Virus record (IMG/VR): IMGVR_UViG_3300028800_000219
Coordinates: 1-35,509 of that record
Origin: a virus
Reading direction: 5' to 3' (one strand)
Length of the DNA: 35,509 nucleotides
The translations under genes and the position numbers were made by a program. The notes under the pieces were generated by a model. That model did no database searches. It saw only the letters and a list, made by a program, of their open reading frames with translations, and had not been told where the DNA came from. Below, piece by piece: positions 7,333-11,929 of the stretch. Each line of letters opens with the position of its first letter. The first letter of the stretch is position 1.

Positions 7333-7409
7333 TGGTACGCGCCCAGAGGATCGAACTCTGCTCTATCCAGTTTGTAGGACTGGTGCCATCCCCAGATGAC
7401 TAGGCGCGC
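7333..7409 (-). tRNA. tRNA-Val (TAC), C33 variant
   Basis: Acceptor GCGCGCC/GGCGCGT (G1-U72). Stem CCAGT/ACTGG around loop CCTACAA; anticodon TAC (GUA). C replaces U33. A73, encoded CCA. The only Val tRNA found. Confidence 0.9.
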
Positions 7410-7413
7410 AAAA

Positions 7414-7489
7414 TGGTGCGGGTGACAGGATTCGAACCTGCGGTCTCCTGATCCCAAATCAGGCGCCTTGGCCACTAGGCTACACCCAC
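7414..7489 (-). tRNA. tRNA-Pro (TGG)
   Basis: Acceptor GTGGGTG/CACCCGC; stem CCTGA/TCAGG around loop TTTGGGA; anticodon TGG (CCA). A73, encoded CCA. Confidence 0.92.
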
Positions 7490-7493
7490 GTTC

Positions 7494-7564
7494 TGGCTCC
7501 CCCGGTCTGAATCGAACAGACATTCCTCGGCTTAGGACGCCAGGGCCGCTCCATCGGCGGGGGA
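7494..7564 (-). tRNA. tRNA-Arg (CCT)
   Basis: Acceptor TCCCCCG/CGGGGGA; loop GTCCTAA gives anticodon CCT (AGG). Discriminator G, encoded CCA. Short, 71 nt. Confidence 0.88.
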
Positions 7565-7568
7565 AAGT

Positions 7569-7646
7569 TGGTCAGGGTGGCGTGATTCGAACACGCGGTC
7601 TCTCGGTTCCGAACCGAGCGCTCTGGCCAGACTGAGCTACACCCTG
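7569..7646 (-). tRNA. tRNA-Pro (CGG)
   Basis: Acceptor CAGGGTG/CACCCTG (C1-G72, usual for Pro); stem CTCGG/CCGAG around loop TTCGGAA; anticodon CGG (CCG). A73, encoded CCA. Confidence 0.93.
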
Positions 7647-7647
7647 A

Positions 7648-7723
7648 TGGCGCCCGTGACGGGGATTGAACCCGCCAGCAATCGCGTGACAAGCGATGAC
7701 CCCCACCAGGGAGAATCACGGGC
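7648..7723 (-). tRNA. tRNA-Asp (GTC)
   Basis: Acceptor GCCCGTG/CACGGGC; stem ATCGC/GCGAT around loop TTGTCAC; anticodon GTC. G73 as required by AspRS; encoded CCA. Confidence 0.93.
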
Positions 7724-7727
7724 AAAT

Positions 7728-7805
7728 TGGAGGACCGGGAGGGGATCGAACCCATCCTATCTGTCGTTTAAAAGACGACTGCCCACACCAGCAGGCCACC
7801 GGTCC
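7728..7805 (-). tRNA. tRNA-Lys (TTT)
   Basis: Acceptor GGACCGG/CCGGTCC; stem GTCGT/ACGAC around loop CTTTTAA; anticodon TTT (AAA/AAG). Discriminator T, encoded CCA. Confidence 0.93.
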
Positions 7806-7813
7806 ATTTAATT

Positions 7814-7889
7814 CGGTACTTCCGGCTGGACTCGAACCAGCGATTTCTCGGTTATCGGCCGAGCGTCCTTGCCGCTAGACGACGGAAGC
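7814..7889 (-). tRNA. tRNA-Ile (GAT), C33 variant, encoded CCG end
   Basis: Acceptor GCTTCCG/CGGAAGT; perfect stem CTCGG/CCGAG around loop CCGATAA; anticodon GAT (AUC/AUU). C replaces U33. After A73 the genome encodes CCG, not CCA, so the host nucleotidyltransferase would have to repair the end; the mature body is 7817-7889. Confidence 0.88.
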
Positions 7890-7895
7890 AAACTT

Positions 7896-7980
7896 TGGTG
7901 GGTGACGGTCGAGTCGAACAACTCCCCCGAAGGGATCGGTTTTACAGACCGCTTGATAGAACCGCTATCTTTCGCCACCC
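7896..7980 (-). tRNA. tRNA-Tyr (GTA)
   Basis: Class II tRNA with long variable arm (hairpin near TCCCTTCGGGGGA). Acceptor GGGTGGC/GTCACCC; loop CTGTAAA; anticodon GTA. A73, encoded CCA. It shows that the array does use proper class II bodies for Tyr. Confidence 0.92.
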
Positions 7981-7987
7981 GTGAAAC

Positions 7988-8061
7988 TGGTGCTCCCACC
8001 TGGTACTGACCCAGGATTTATCGCTTACCAAGCGATTGCCCTACCATTGGACGATAGGAGC
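7988..8061 (-). tRNA. tRNA-Thr (GGT)
   Basis: Acceptor GCTCCTA/TGGGAGC; stem ATCGC/GCGAT around loop TTGGTAA; anticodon GGT (ACC/ACU). The T loop is GTCAGTA rather than TTCRANY. A73, encoded CCA. Confidence 0.88.
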
Positions 8062-8062
8062 G

Positions 8063-8149
8063 TGGCGGATGGCGCTGTAATCGAAACAGACGCCTTGCGG
8101 CGCGCATCGCTTAGCAGGCGAGCCACGCAACCTTGCATGTTCACCATCC
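8063..8149 (-). tRNA. tRNA-Ser (GCT)
   Basis: Class II, 87 nt, with a long variable arm. Acceptor GGATGGT/GCCATCC; loop CTGCTAA; anticodon GCT (AGC/AGU). G73 as in Ser tRNAs, encoded CCA. Confidence 0.92.
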
Positions 8150-8156
8150 ATTTGGT

Positions 8157-8243
8157 TGGCGGAAGGCGGAGGAGTCCAACCCCAGACCTTTCGGTCCCCC
8201 CTGGTTTTCAGGACCAGTTGCCACGCACGTAGCGGCACCTTCC
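8157..8243 (-). tRNA. tRNA-Ser (TGA), C33 variant
   Basis: Class II, 87 nt. Acceptor GGAAGGT/GCCTTCC; stem CTGGT/ACCAG around loop CCTGAAA; anticodon TGA (UCA). Variable arm GGGACCGAAAGGTCT forms a hairpin. C replaces U33. G73, encoded CCA. Confidence 0.9.
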
Positions 8244-8347
8244 GTAATCTTTCGCGAGCCATGAGTGCATAGGCAAACCGCCAAACAGAACCTCCCTGTT
8301 CGTTTAAGTCGACCCCGTAGGCCGTCGACACGGTCTCCTATTCTAAC
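8244..8347. other. Spacer inside tRNA array
   Basis: A spacer of 104 bp, much longer than the usual 1-8 bp between these tRNAs. On the minus strand it holds AGGAG followed by a GTG frame (STAYGVDLNEQGGSVWRF...) that would run on into the Ser(TGA) gene; the overlap with a tRNA makes coding doubtful. I see no tRNA here. It may be the scar of a lost gene or a processing spacer. Confidence 0.4.
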
Positions 8348-8424
8348 TGGTGCGCGACCCCGGACTCGAACCGGGAAAACTCTTCCTTCTGAGGGAAGCG
8401 ACTTTTCCATTTGCCCAGTCGCGC
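8348..8424 (-). tRNA. tRNA with Leu anticodon CAG, short variable loop
   Basis: Acceptor GCGCGAC/GTCGCGC; anticodon stem CTTCC/GGAAG around loop CTCAGAA; anticodon CAG (CUG). Variable region AGTTTT, only six bases. A73, encoded CCA. Shares most of its body with the CAA tRNA at 6866. Confidence 0.87.
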
Positions 8425-8431
8425 ATTTACG

Positions 8432-8507
8432 TGGTGCATGCGGCGAGACTCGAACTCGCACTTGACGGCTTCTCGAACCGCTGACTCTGCCATTGGCCTA
8501 CGCATGC
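8432..8507 (-). tRNA. tRNA with Leu anticodon GAG, short variable loop, C33
   Basis: Acceptor GCATGCG/CGCATGC; stem GCGGT/GCCGT around loop TCGAGAA; anticodon GAG (CUC/CUU). Variable region CAAGT. C replaces U33. A73, encoded CCA. An alternative register giving CGA (Ser) has a much worse stem. Confidence 0.8.
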
Positions 8508-8508
8508 A

Positions 8509-8585
8509 TGGTGCGCGCCGCCGGATTCGAACCGACACCTTGACGGGGTTTAAGCCCGCTGCCTCTGCCATTGGGCTACGCGCGC
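8509..8585 (-). tRNA. tRNA with Leu anticodon TAA, short variable loop
   Basis: Acceptor GCGCGCG/GGCGCGC (last pair mismatched); stem GCGGG/CCCGT around loop CTTAAAC; anticodon TAA (UUA/UUG). Variable region CAAGGT. A73, encoded CCA. D arm closely resembles that of the GAG tRNA next to it. Confidence 0.87.
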
Positions 8586-8589
8586 AATA

Positions 8590-8664
8590 TGGTGGCCCAT
8601 GGGGGTAACGATCCCCCACCTCCCGCTTGAGAGGCGGGTGCCCAGACCTCTAGGCGAATGGGCC
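8590..8664 (-). tRNA. tRNA-Glu (CTC)
   Basis: Acceptor GGCCCAT/ATGGGCC; stem CCCGC/GCGGG around loop CTCTCAA; anticodon CTC (GAG). T loop ATCGTTA departs from TTCRANY. A73, encoded CCA. Confidence 0.88.
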
Positions 8665-8668
8665 GAAC

Positions 8669-8740
8669 TGGCAGCGGGCGTCGGTGTCGATCCGACCGCG
8701 GCAAGCTTCAAAGGCTCGCCTGTGCGCCGGCACTCCCGCG
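8669..8740 (-). tRNA. tRNA-Gln (TTG)
   Basis: Stem CGAGC/GCTTG around loop CTTTGAA; anticodon TTG (CAA). The 1-72 position is unpaired (C-U) and position 73 is G, both recognised features for GlnRS. T loop ATCGACA is non-standard. Encoded CCA. Divergent enough that standard scanners may score it low. Confidence 0.75.
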
Positions 8741-8744
8741 AAAC

Positions 8745-8817
8745 TGGCACCGGCCGAGAGTGCCGCCCTCTCTCCGTCGAGCTTCAGAGGCTCGCGTGCG
8801 CGCTGGCGCTGACCGGA
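8745..8817 (-). tRNA. tRNA-Gln (CTG)
   Basis: Perfect stem CGAGC/GCTCG around loop CTCTGAA; anticodon CTG (CAG). U1-U72 mismatch and G73, as expected for Gln. T stem GAGAG/CTCTC encloses the unusual loop GGCGGCA. Encoded CCA. Its anticodon arm is close to that of the TTG gene beside it. Confidence 0.75.
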
Positions 8818-8823
8818 TCAAAA

Positions 8824-8898
8824 TGGTGCCCGCAGGATGGGATCGAACCTCCGTCCACCGCTTACAAGGCGGTGATCCTGCCACTGAACGATGCGGGC
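8824..8898 (-). tRNA. tRNA-Thr (TGT)
   Basis: Acceptor GCCCGCA/TGCGGGC; stem ACCGC/GCGGT around loop CTTGTAA; anticodon TGT (ACA). A73, encoded CCA. Third Thr isoacceptor. Confidence 0.93.
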
Positions 8899-8900
8899 AT

Positions 8901-8976
8901 TGGGGTGATCGGAGAGGATTGAACTCTCACATTTTCGGTCACAGCGAAACGTGCAGACCACTACACCACGACCACC
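8901..8976 (-). tRNA. tRNA-His (GTG)
   Basis: Stem TTTCG/CGAAA around loop CTGTGAC; anticodon GTG. The acceptor stem carries the extra G-1 paired with C73 that defines tRNA-His, followed by encoded CCA. T arm GAGAG-TTCAATC-CTCTC. Confidence 0.92.
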
Positions 8977-8977
8977 A

Positions 8978-9037
8978 TAAAAACACGGGGAGCCAGCTAC
9001 GGCTGACTGTTAACCCTTGATCCTCAGATCAAGCCCC
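8978..9037 (-). ncRNA. Candidate structured RNA between tRNAs
   Basis: On the minus strand this spacer folds by eye into a three-way junction: outer stem GGGG/CCCC, hairpin CTTGATC-TGAG-GATCAAG, hairpin AGCC-GTAGCT-GGCT, then GTG and a run of five T. It is not a tRNA. It could be a small RNA, a processing signal or an attenuator within the tRNA transcript. Structure is seen in the sequence; function is inference. Confidence 0.35.
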
Positions 9038-9041
9038 ATCG

Positions 9042-9117
9042 TGGAGAAGCGCCGCAGAGTTGAACTGCGTGATGCGATTTTGCAGACCGCCACCCAAAGC
9101 CCTCGGGTTCGCGCTTC
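9042..9117 (-). tRNA. tRNA-Cys (GCA)
   Basis: Acceptor GAAGCGC/GCGCTTC; stem GCGGT/ATCGC around loop CTGCAAA; anticodon GCA. U73 as needed for CysRS; encoded CCA. Confidence 0.92.
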
Positions 9118-9121
9118 AATA

Positions 9122-9195
9122 TGGCAGGAGTGGAAAGAGTTGAACTCTCGCCTGCGGATTTGGAGGCCGCCGTGCTACCGTAACACTTCACTCCC
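9122..9195 (-). tRNA. tRNA-Trp (CCA)
   Basis: Acceptor GGGAGTG/CACTCCT; loop CTCCAAA; anticodon CCA. G73 as usual for Trp; encoded CCA. One mismatch in the anticodon stem. Confidence 0.9.
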
Positions 9196-9199
9196 AAAC

Positions 9200-9276
9200 T
9201 GGCTCCTCACCCAGGTACCGCCCCTGGCAAACTTCGCTTAACAGGCGAGTCCGTTCGCTTGCTCGGATCGTGAGGA
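9200..9276 (-). tRNA. tRNA-Asn (GTT)
   Basis: Acceptor TCCTCAC/GTGAGGA (U1-A72, G73, as in bacterial Asn); loop CTGTTAA; anticodon GTT. T stem CCAGG/CCTGG encloses the non-standard loop GGCGGTA, like the Gln(CTG) gene. Encoded CCA. Confidence 0.87.
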
Positions 9277-9277
9277 A

Positions 9278-9352
9278 TGGAGCGGCATACGGGGATCGAA
9301 CCCGTCTTCAGAGCTTGGAAGGCTCGTCGTCTCCCCAGAGACGGAATGCCGC
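9278..9352 (-). tRNA. tRNA-Gly (TCC)
   Basis: Acceptor GCGGCAT/ATGCCGC; loop CTTCCAA; anticodon TCC (GGA/GGG). U73, usual for Gly; encoded CCA. Confidence 0.92.
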
Positions 9353-9356
9353 AAAC

Positions 9357-9432
9357 TGGTGCCCGAACTTCGCGTCGAACGAAGACCTCCTGCTCTTCAG
9401 ACAGGCGTGCAGGCCAGCTACACCACCCGGGC
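9357..9432 (-). tRNA. tRNA-Phe (GAA)
   Basis: Acceptor GCCCGGG/TTCGGGC with two G-U pairs; stem CCTGT/GCAGG around loop CTGAAGA; anticodon GAA. A73, encoded CCA. Confidence 0.92.
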
Positions 9433-9434
9433 AT

Positions 9435-9507
9435 TGGTTGCGGGAGACGGAATCGAACCGTCAAGCGCACGGTTATGAGCCGGCGCGGGCACCCTGTCCT
9501 TCCCGCA
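9435..9507 (-). tRNA. tRNA (CAT), initiator-like acceptor stem
   Basis: Acceptor TGCGGGA/TCCCGCA, A73, encoded CCA; loop CTCATAA; anticodon CAT. The GCGGG...CCCGCA end recalls initiator tRNA, but position 1-72 is a U-A pair instead of the C-A mismatch and the anticodon stem is weak and lacks three G-C pairs. Identity (initiator Met, elongator Met or lysidine-modified Ile) is open. Confidence 0.82.
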
Positions 9508-9510
9508 ACA

Positions 9511-9585
9511 TGGTGGACGTGCTTGGAATCGAACCAAGACCAATCAGTTATGAGCTGACAGCTCGAGCCGTCGAGCTACACGTCC
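9511..9585 (-). tRNA. tRNA (CAT), Met or Ile2
   Basis: Acceptor GGACGTG/CACGTCC; stem GTCAG/CTGAT around loop CTCATAA; anticodon CAT. A73, encoded CCA. The body resembles elongator Met and also the minor Ile tRNA that reads AUA after lysidine modification; sequence alone does not decide. Confidence 0.88.
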
Positions 9586-9594
9586 AGGCAAAAT

Positions 9595-9669
9595 TGGAGC
9601 GGCCATCGAGAGTCGAACTCAATGATTCACGTTGGCAACGTGACACGCAACCCGTCGCGTACTGGCCGC
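9595..9669 (-). tRNA. tRNA-Gly (GCC)
   Basis: Acceptor GCGGCCA/TGGCCGC; stem TCACG/CGTGA around loop TTGCCAA; anticodon GCC (GGC/GGU). U73, encoded CCA. Confidence 0.92.
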
Positions 9670-9672
9670 ATT

Positions 9673-9745
9673 CGGTGGAGTACCTCGGAATCGAACCGAG
9701 CTGCGCCGGTTTGCAGGACCAGCCCCCGTACCCAGCGGGTACCCC
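9673..9745 (-). tRNA. tRNA-Ala (TGC), C33 variant, encoded CCG end
   Basis: First gene of the array. Acceptor GGGGTAC/GTACTCC with G3-U70 (Ala identity); stem CTGGT/ACCGG around loop CCTGCAA; anticodon TGC (GCA). C replaces U33. After A73 the genome reads CCG rather than CCA. Confidence 0.9.
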
Positions 9746-9773
9746 ATAGAAAATAGATCGTGCTACCTGGCCT

Positions 9774-9802
9774 ATTATCTGGCGCTAGGTCCCGGACTTC
9801 AA
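9774..9802 (-). promoter_or_regulatory. Sigma70-like promoter of the tRNA array
   Basis: On the minus strand TTGAAG (9802-9797) and GATAAT (9779-9774) are separated by exactly 17 bp, close to the TTGACA/TATAAT consensus. The start would fall about 20 bp before the first tRNA. It lies immediately downstream of an intrinsic terminator, so it should fire the array independently and through host RNA polymerase. Confidence 0.75.
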
Positions 9803-9827
9803 CGGGACTGTCAGGCAACAGGGCATT

Positions 9828-9859
9828 AAAAAAGCCCCTCAGATCTTGGCTGAGAGGCT
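9828..9859 (-). terminator. Intrinsic terminator upstream of the tRNA promoter
   Basis: Minus strand: AGCCTCTCAG, loop CCAAGAT, CTGAGGGGCT, then a run of six T. Ten-base stem with a single G-U pair. It would end transcripts from the short frame at 9888-9980 and insulate the tRNA promoter. A second hairpin (GTCGG ... CCGAC) lies just upstream. Confidence 0.85.
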
Positions 9860-9887
9860 TTCGGTCTTGAAACCGATGTCGGAACGG

Positions 9888-9980
9888 TTATCCCGACAAA
9901 GCCTCTCCATACGCATGGCTGCGCGTCTCGGGATTTTGTCCGAGCCGTGAATACCAAAAGATTTTCGCCATCGATCTCAT
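9888..9980 (-). CDS. 30-residue hypothetical peptide
   Basis: A short frame from ATG 9980 (MRSMAKIFWYSRLGQNPETR at the start), preceded by GGGAGG at four bases and ending at TAA 9888, just before hairpins and the terminator. Ribosome site plus terminator give some support. No known motif; it could also be a leader peptide. The 88 bp from 9981 to the plus-strand gene at 10069 show no further feature that I can support. Confidence 0.35.
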   Translation of the reverse strand: MRSMAKIFWYSRLGQNPETRSHAYGEALSG

Positions 9981-10068
9981 GCAGCCTCCCTACGCCTGTC
10001 CGTTCCGGCTCGTCAAGCACTTATTTTCAGCAGATGCTACGTTGTCGCGGAACCTGTAGGATGCCCCC

Positions 10069-11268
10069 ATGTCCGGATCCCTCGCACCGACCGTGGCCGC
10101 CGCACCGACGGCCGTTCAGTCCGCCTCGAACCTCCTGGCGATGATGGCCGCCCTGAACGGCCAGGCCACGGACTACAACCAGGGTTCCGAGGTGCGCACC
10201 TTCTCCGAGGCGAACGGACTCGTCATCGAACAGCAAGGCGTGGGCAACATGGCCTTGGCCCTGCAGGCGCTCGCCTACGGCGCGATGTCGCTGTTCAACA
10301 TCCAGCAGTCGCAGGCCGTGGCCGCTACAGGCACGGTAACATTTGCCACGTCGATACCCGTGTCCGGGGCGTTCAACTCGCCGCAGGCCATCGCCATACC
10401 GTCAGGCACCCTGGTGCAGACTGCCGGCGGCGTGCAGTTCGCCACCACGGTGGCCTCGGTCCTCGCCTCGGGCACGTCCAACGTCAGCATCGGCGTTATG
10501 GCCACGACCGCCGGCAGCGCCGGCAACGTCGGCTCCGGCGCCATATCGGGAAGTCCCCTTACGCCGCTCGGCTATCCCCTGTTCGTCACCAACGCAGCCC
10601 CCGCCGGCGGCGGCACCAACGCCGGCACGCAGTCCCTGGCGCTCGCGCAGTTCACCGCCAAGGCCGCCTCGCTCGGGCTGTGCTCCCCCGTAGCGGTCGC
10701 CAATGCCGCGATCGGCGTGGTCGCCACCGGCACCGGAGAGACGGTCGTCAAGGCTGGCGCTTTCGAGCCGTGGATCGCCGCCGGCAGCGGCGCGGGAAGC
10801 GGCACGGCAGGATTTACCCTCTACATCGACAACGGCACCGGCACCTCGTCCGCATCGCTGATCGCCGCCGTGGTGGCGTGGCTGAACGGCAGCGTCACGC
10901 TCGGTCAGAGCGGCTACCGCCCGATCGGCGTGCCCTACCAGGTCTCCGGCGTGGCGCCCGTCTACGCCAACGTCGGCGTGACCGGCGTGCTCCTGCCTGG
11001 CCTCCTGGCGACCGGTTCCGTCACCACCACGATCGTCAGCGGCATCGCCAGTTATTTCGCCAACCTCGGGGTATCGCCGTCCGCGGCCTACCAGCCGCAG
11101 GTGGCCGGCGTCGTGGCGGACGCGGGGATCGGAGCGTTTTCATCCCTGACGGTCAACCTCTACTACATGTCGTCGCCGTCCACGCCGGTCGCGCTGGTCA
11201 GCGGCGCGATAGGCACGCGGGTGATCCTGAACTCGCTCGCCACGAACATCTCGGTCAGCGGAACCTGA
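10069..11268 (+). CDS. Baseplate J-like protein (gp47/gpJ family)
   Basis: 399 residues from ATG 10069 with TAGGA upstream. The N-terminal YNQGSEVRTFSEANGLVIEQ matches the hallmark (P)GS-x-RT...EA motif of baseplate J proteins, followed by a helical part, a beta-rich middle with GTLVQTAGGVQFATT-type strands, and a C-terminal domain (SGYRPIGVPYQVSGVAPVYA) characteristic of the family. Baseplate J (P2 J, Mu gp47) forms the wedge dimers that hold the fibres and trigger contraction. It is followed directly by the I-like gene and the fibre gene, the P2-type order. Its usual upstream partner (gp25/W) lies 4 kb away, beyond the tRNA block. Confidence 0.85.
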   Translation: MSGSLAPTVAAAPTAVQSASNLLAMMAALNGQATDYNQGSEVRTFSEANGLVIEQQGVGNMALALQALAYGAMSLFNIQQSQAVAATGTVTFATSIPVSGAFNSPQAIAIPSGTLVQTAGGVQFATTVASVLASGTSNVSIGVMATTAGSAGNVGSGAISGSPLTPLGYPLFVTNAAPAGGGTNAGTQSLALAQFTAKAASLGLCSPVAVANAAIGVVATGTGETVVKAGAFEPWIAAGSGAGSGTAGFTLYIDNGTGTSSASLIAAVVAWLNGSVTLGQSGYRPIGVPYQVSGVAPVYANVGVTGVLLPGLLATGSVTTTIVSGIASYFANLGVSPSAAYQPQVAGVVADAGIGAFSSLTVNLYYMSSPSTPVALVSGAIGTRVILNSLATNISVSGT

Positions 11269-11269
11269 G

Positions 11270-11926
11270 ATGAACTTCGCGGCCGTCCTCGGCGTCCTGA
11301 ACGACCTGCCGAGCACCTTCCTGCGGCCCGCCCCGCCGTATACCCAGTTCGTAGACGCCACCGGAACCGCCCTGACGCAGTTCACCGCCGGCGCGGACGG
11401 CATGTGGACCCAGGCGCTATCGTTCCAGAACGCGGTCGACGGATGGCTCGACGTGTGGGGTCTGCTGTGGGCCGTGCCGCGAAACCCTGGCGAAGGGAAC
11501 ATCCCCTACGCCATTCGCGTACAGGAAACCGTCCTGGCGTGGGTCGGCACGGTACCCGCGATCCAGGTATGGCTGAATTTGTTTGCCGCCGGCGGCACCG
11601 TCACGGAAAACGCGAGCGGACTCGGTTACGTCATCACGTTTCCGGCCGGCATGACATCAAGCGAAATTCTTCTCTTTTTCGTGTCGCTCCAGCGCATACG
11701 ACCGATCGGGGTGCCCTTCACCATACAGCAGACCGGAACAGGCCTGTTCGCTGGCACCGAGGCGTTTACCGACAGCGGCAGCCGCGTGCTGGGGGACTAC
11801 CTGTCCGACACGCCTGCTTCGGTGGCCCCCCCGTTCGGTGCGATGACCTTGAACACGCCGCCGCTTTTGCCCGCATTATTGCTGGTGGATCCGACGATAA
11901 ATCCCAGTTTTGCGCCTTCGGGGTAG
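11270..11926 (+). CDS. Tail protein I-like / Mu gp48-like wedge protein
   Basis: 218 residues from ATG 11270, one base after the J stop. Near the N-terminus DGWLDVWGLLWAVPRNPGEG, followed by IPYAIRVQETVL, matches the pattern of phage tail protein I / YmfQ-type proteins, which connect the J wedge to the tail fibre. The middle contains a beta-rich module (TENASGLGYVITFPAGMTS) and an RIRPIGVPFTIQQ strand. The position between J and the fibre gene gives extra support; exact family membership is inferred from order and partial motif. Confidence 0.7.
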   Translation: MNFAAVLGVLNDLPSTFLRPAPPYTQFVDATGTALTQFTAGADGMWTQALSFQNAVDGWLDVWGLLWAVPRNPGEGNIPYAIRVQETVLAWVGTVPAIQVWLNLFAAGGTVTENASGLGYVITFPAGMTSSEILLFFVSLQRIRPIGVPFTIQQTGTGLFAGTEAFTDSGSRVLGDYLSDTPASVAPPFGAMTLNTPPLLPALLLVDPTINPSFAPSG

Positions 11927-11929
11927 CAC

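Noticed and set aside
6700-9745. Regularly spaced GATTCGAACC-like motifs suggesting a CRISPR array
   Set aside because: They are the T-loop sequences of successive tRNAs; spacing and flanking stems fit cloverleafs, not repeats with spacers.
6708-9745. Amber, ochre or opal suppressor tRNA
   Set aside because: No anticodon loop in the array gives CTA, TTA or TCA; a TTTCAAG loop near 9870 lacks the needed stems.
9888-9980. Further tRNA in the 9830-9910 region
   Set aside because: It has paired ends and a T-arm-like hairpin, but lacks D and anticodon arms; a terminator explains most of the pairing.
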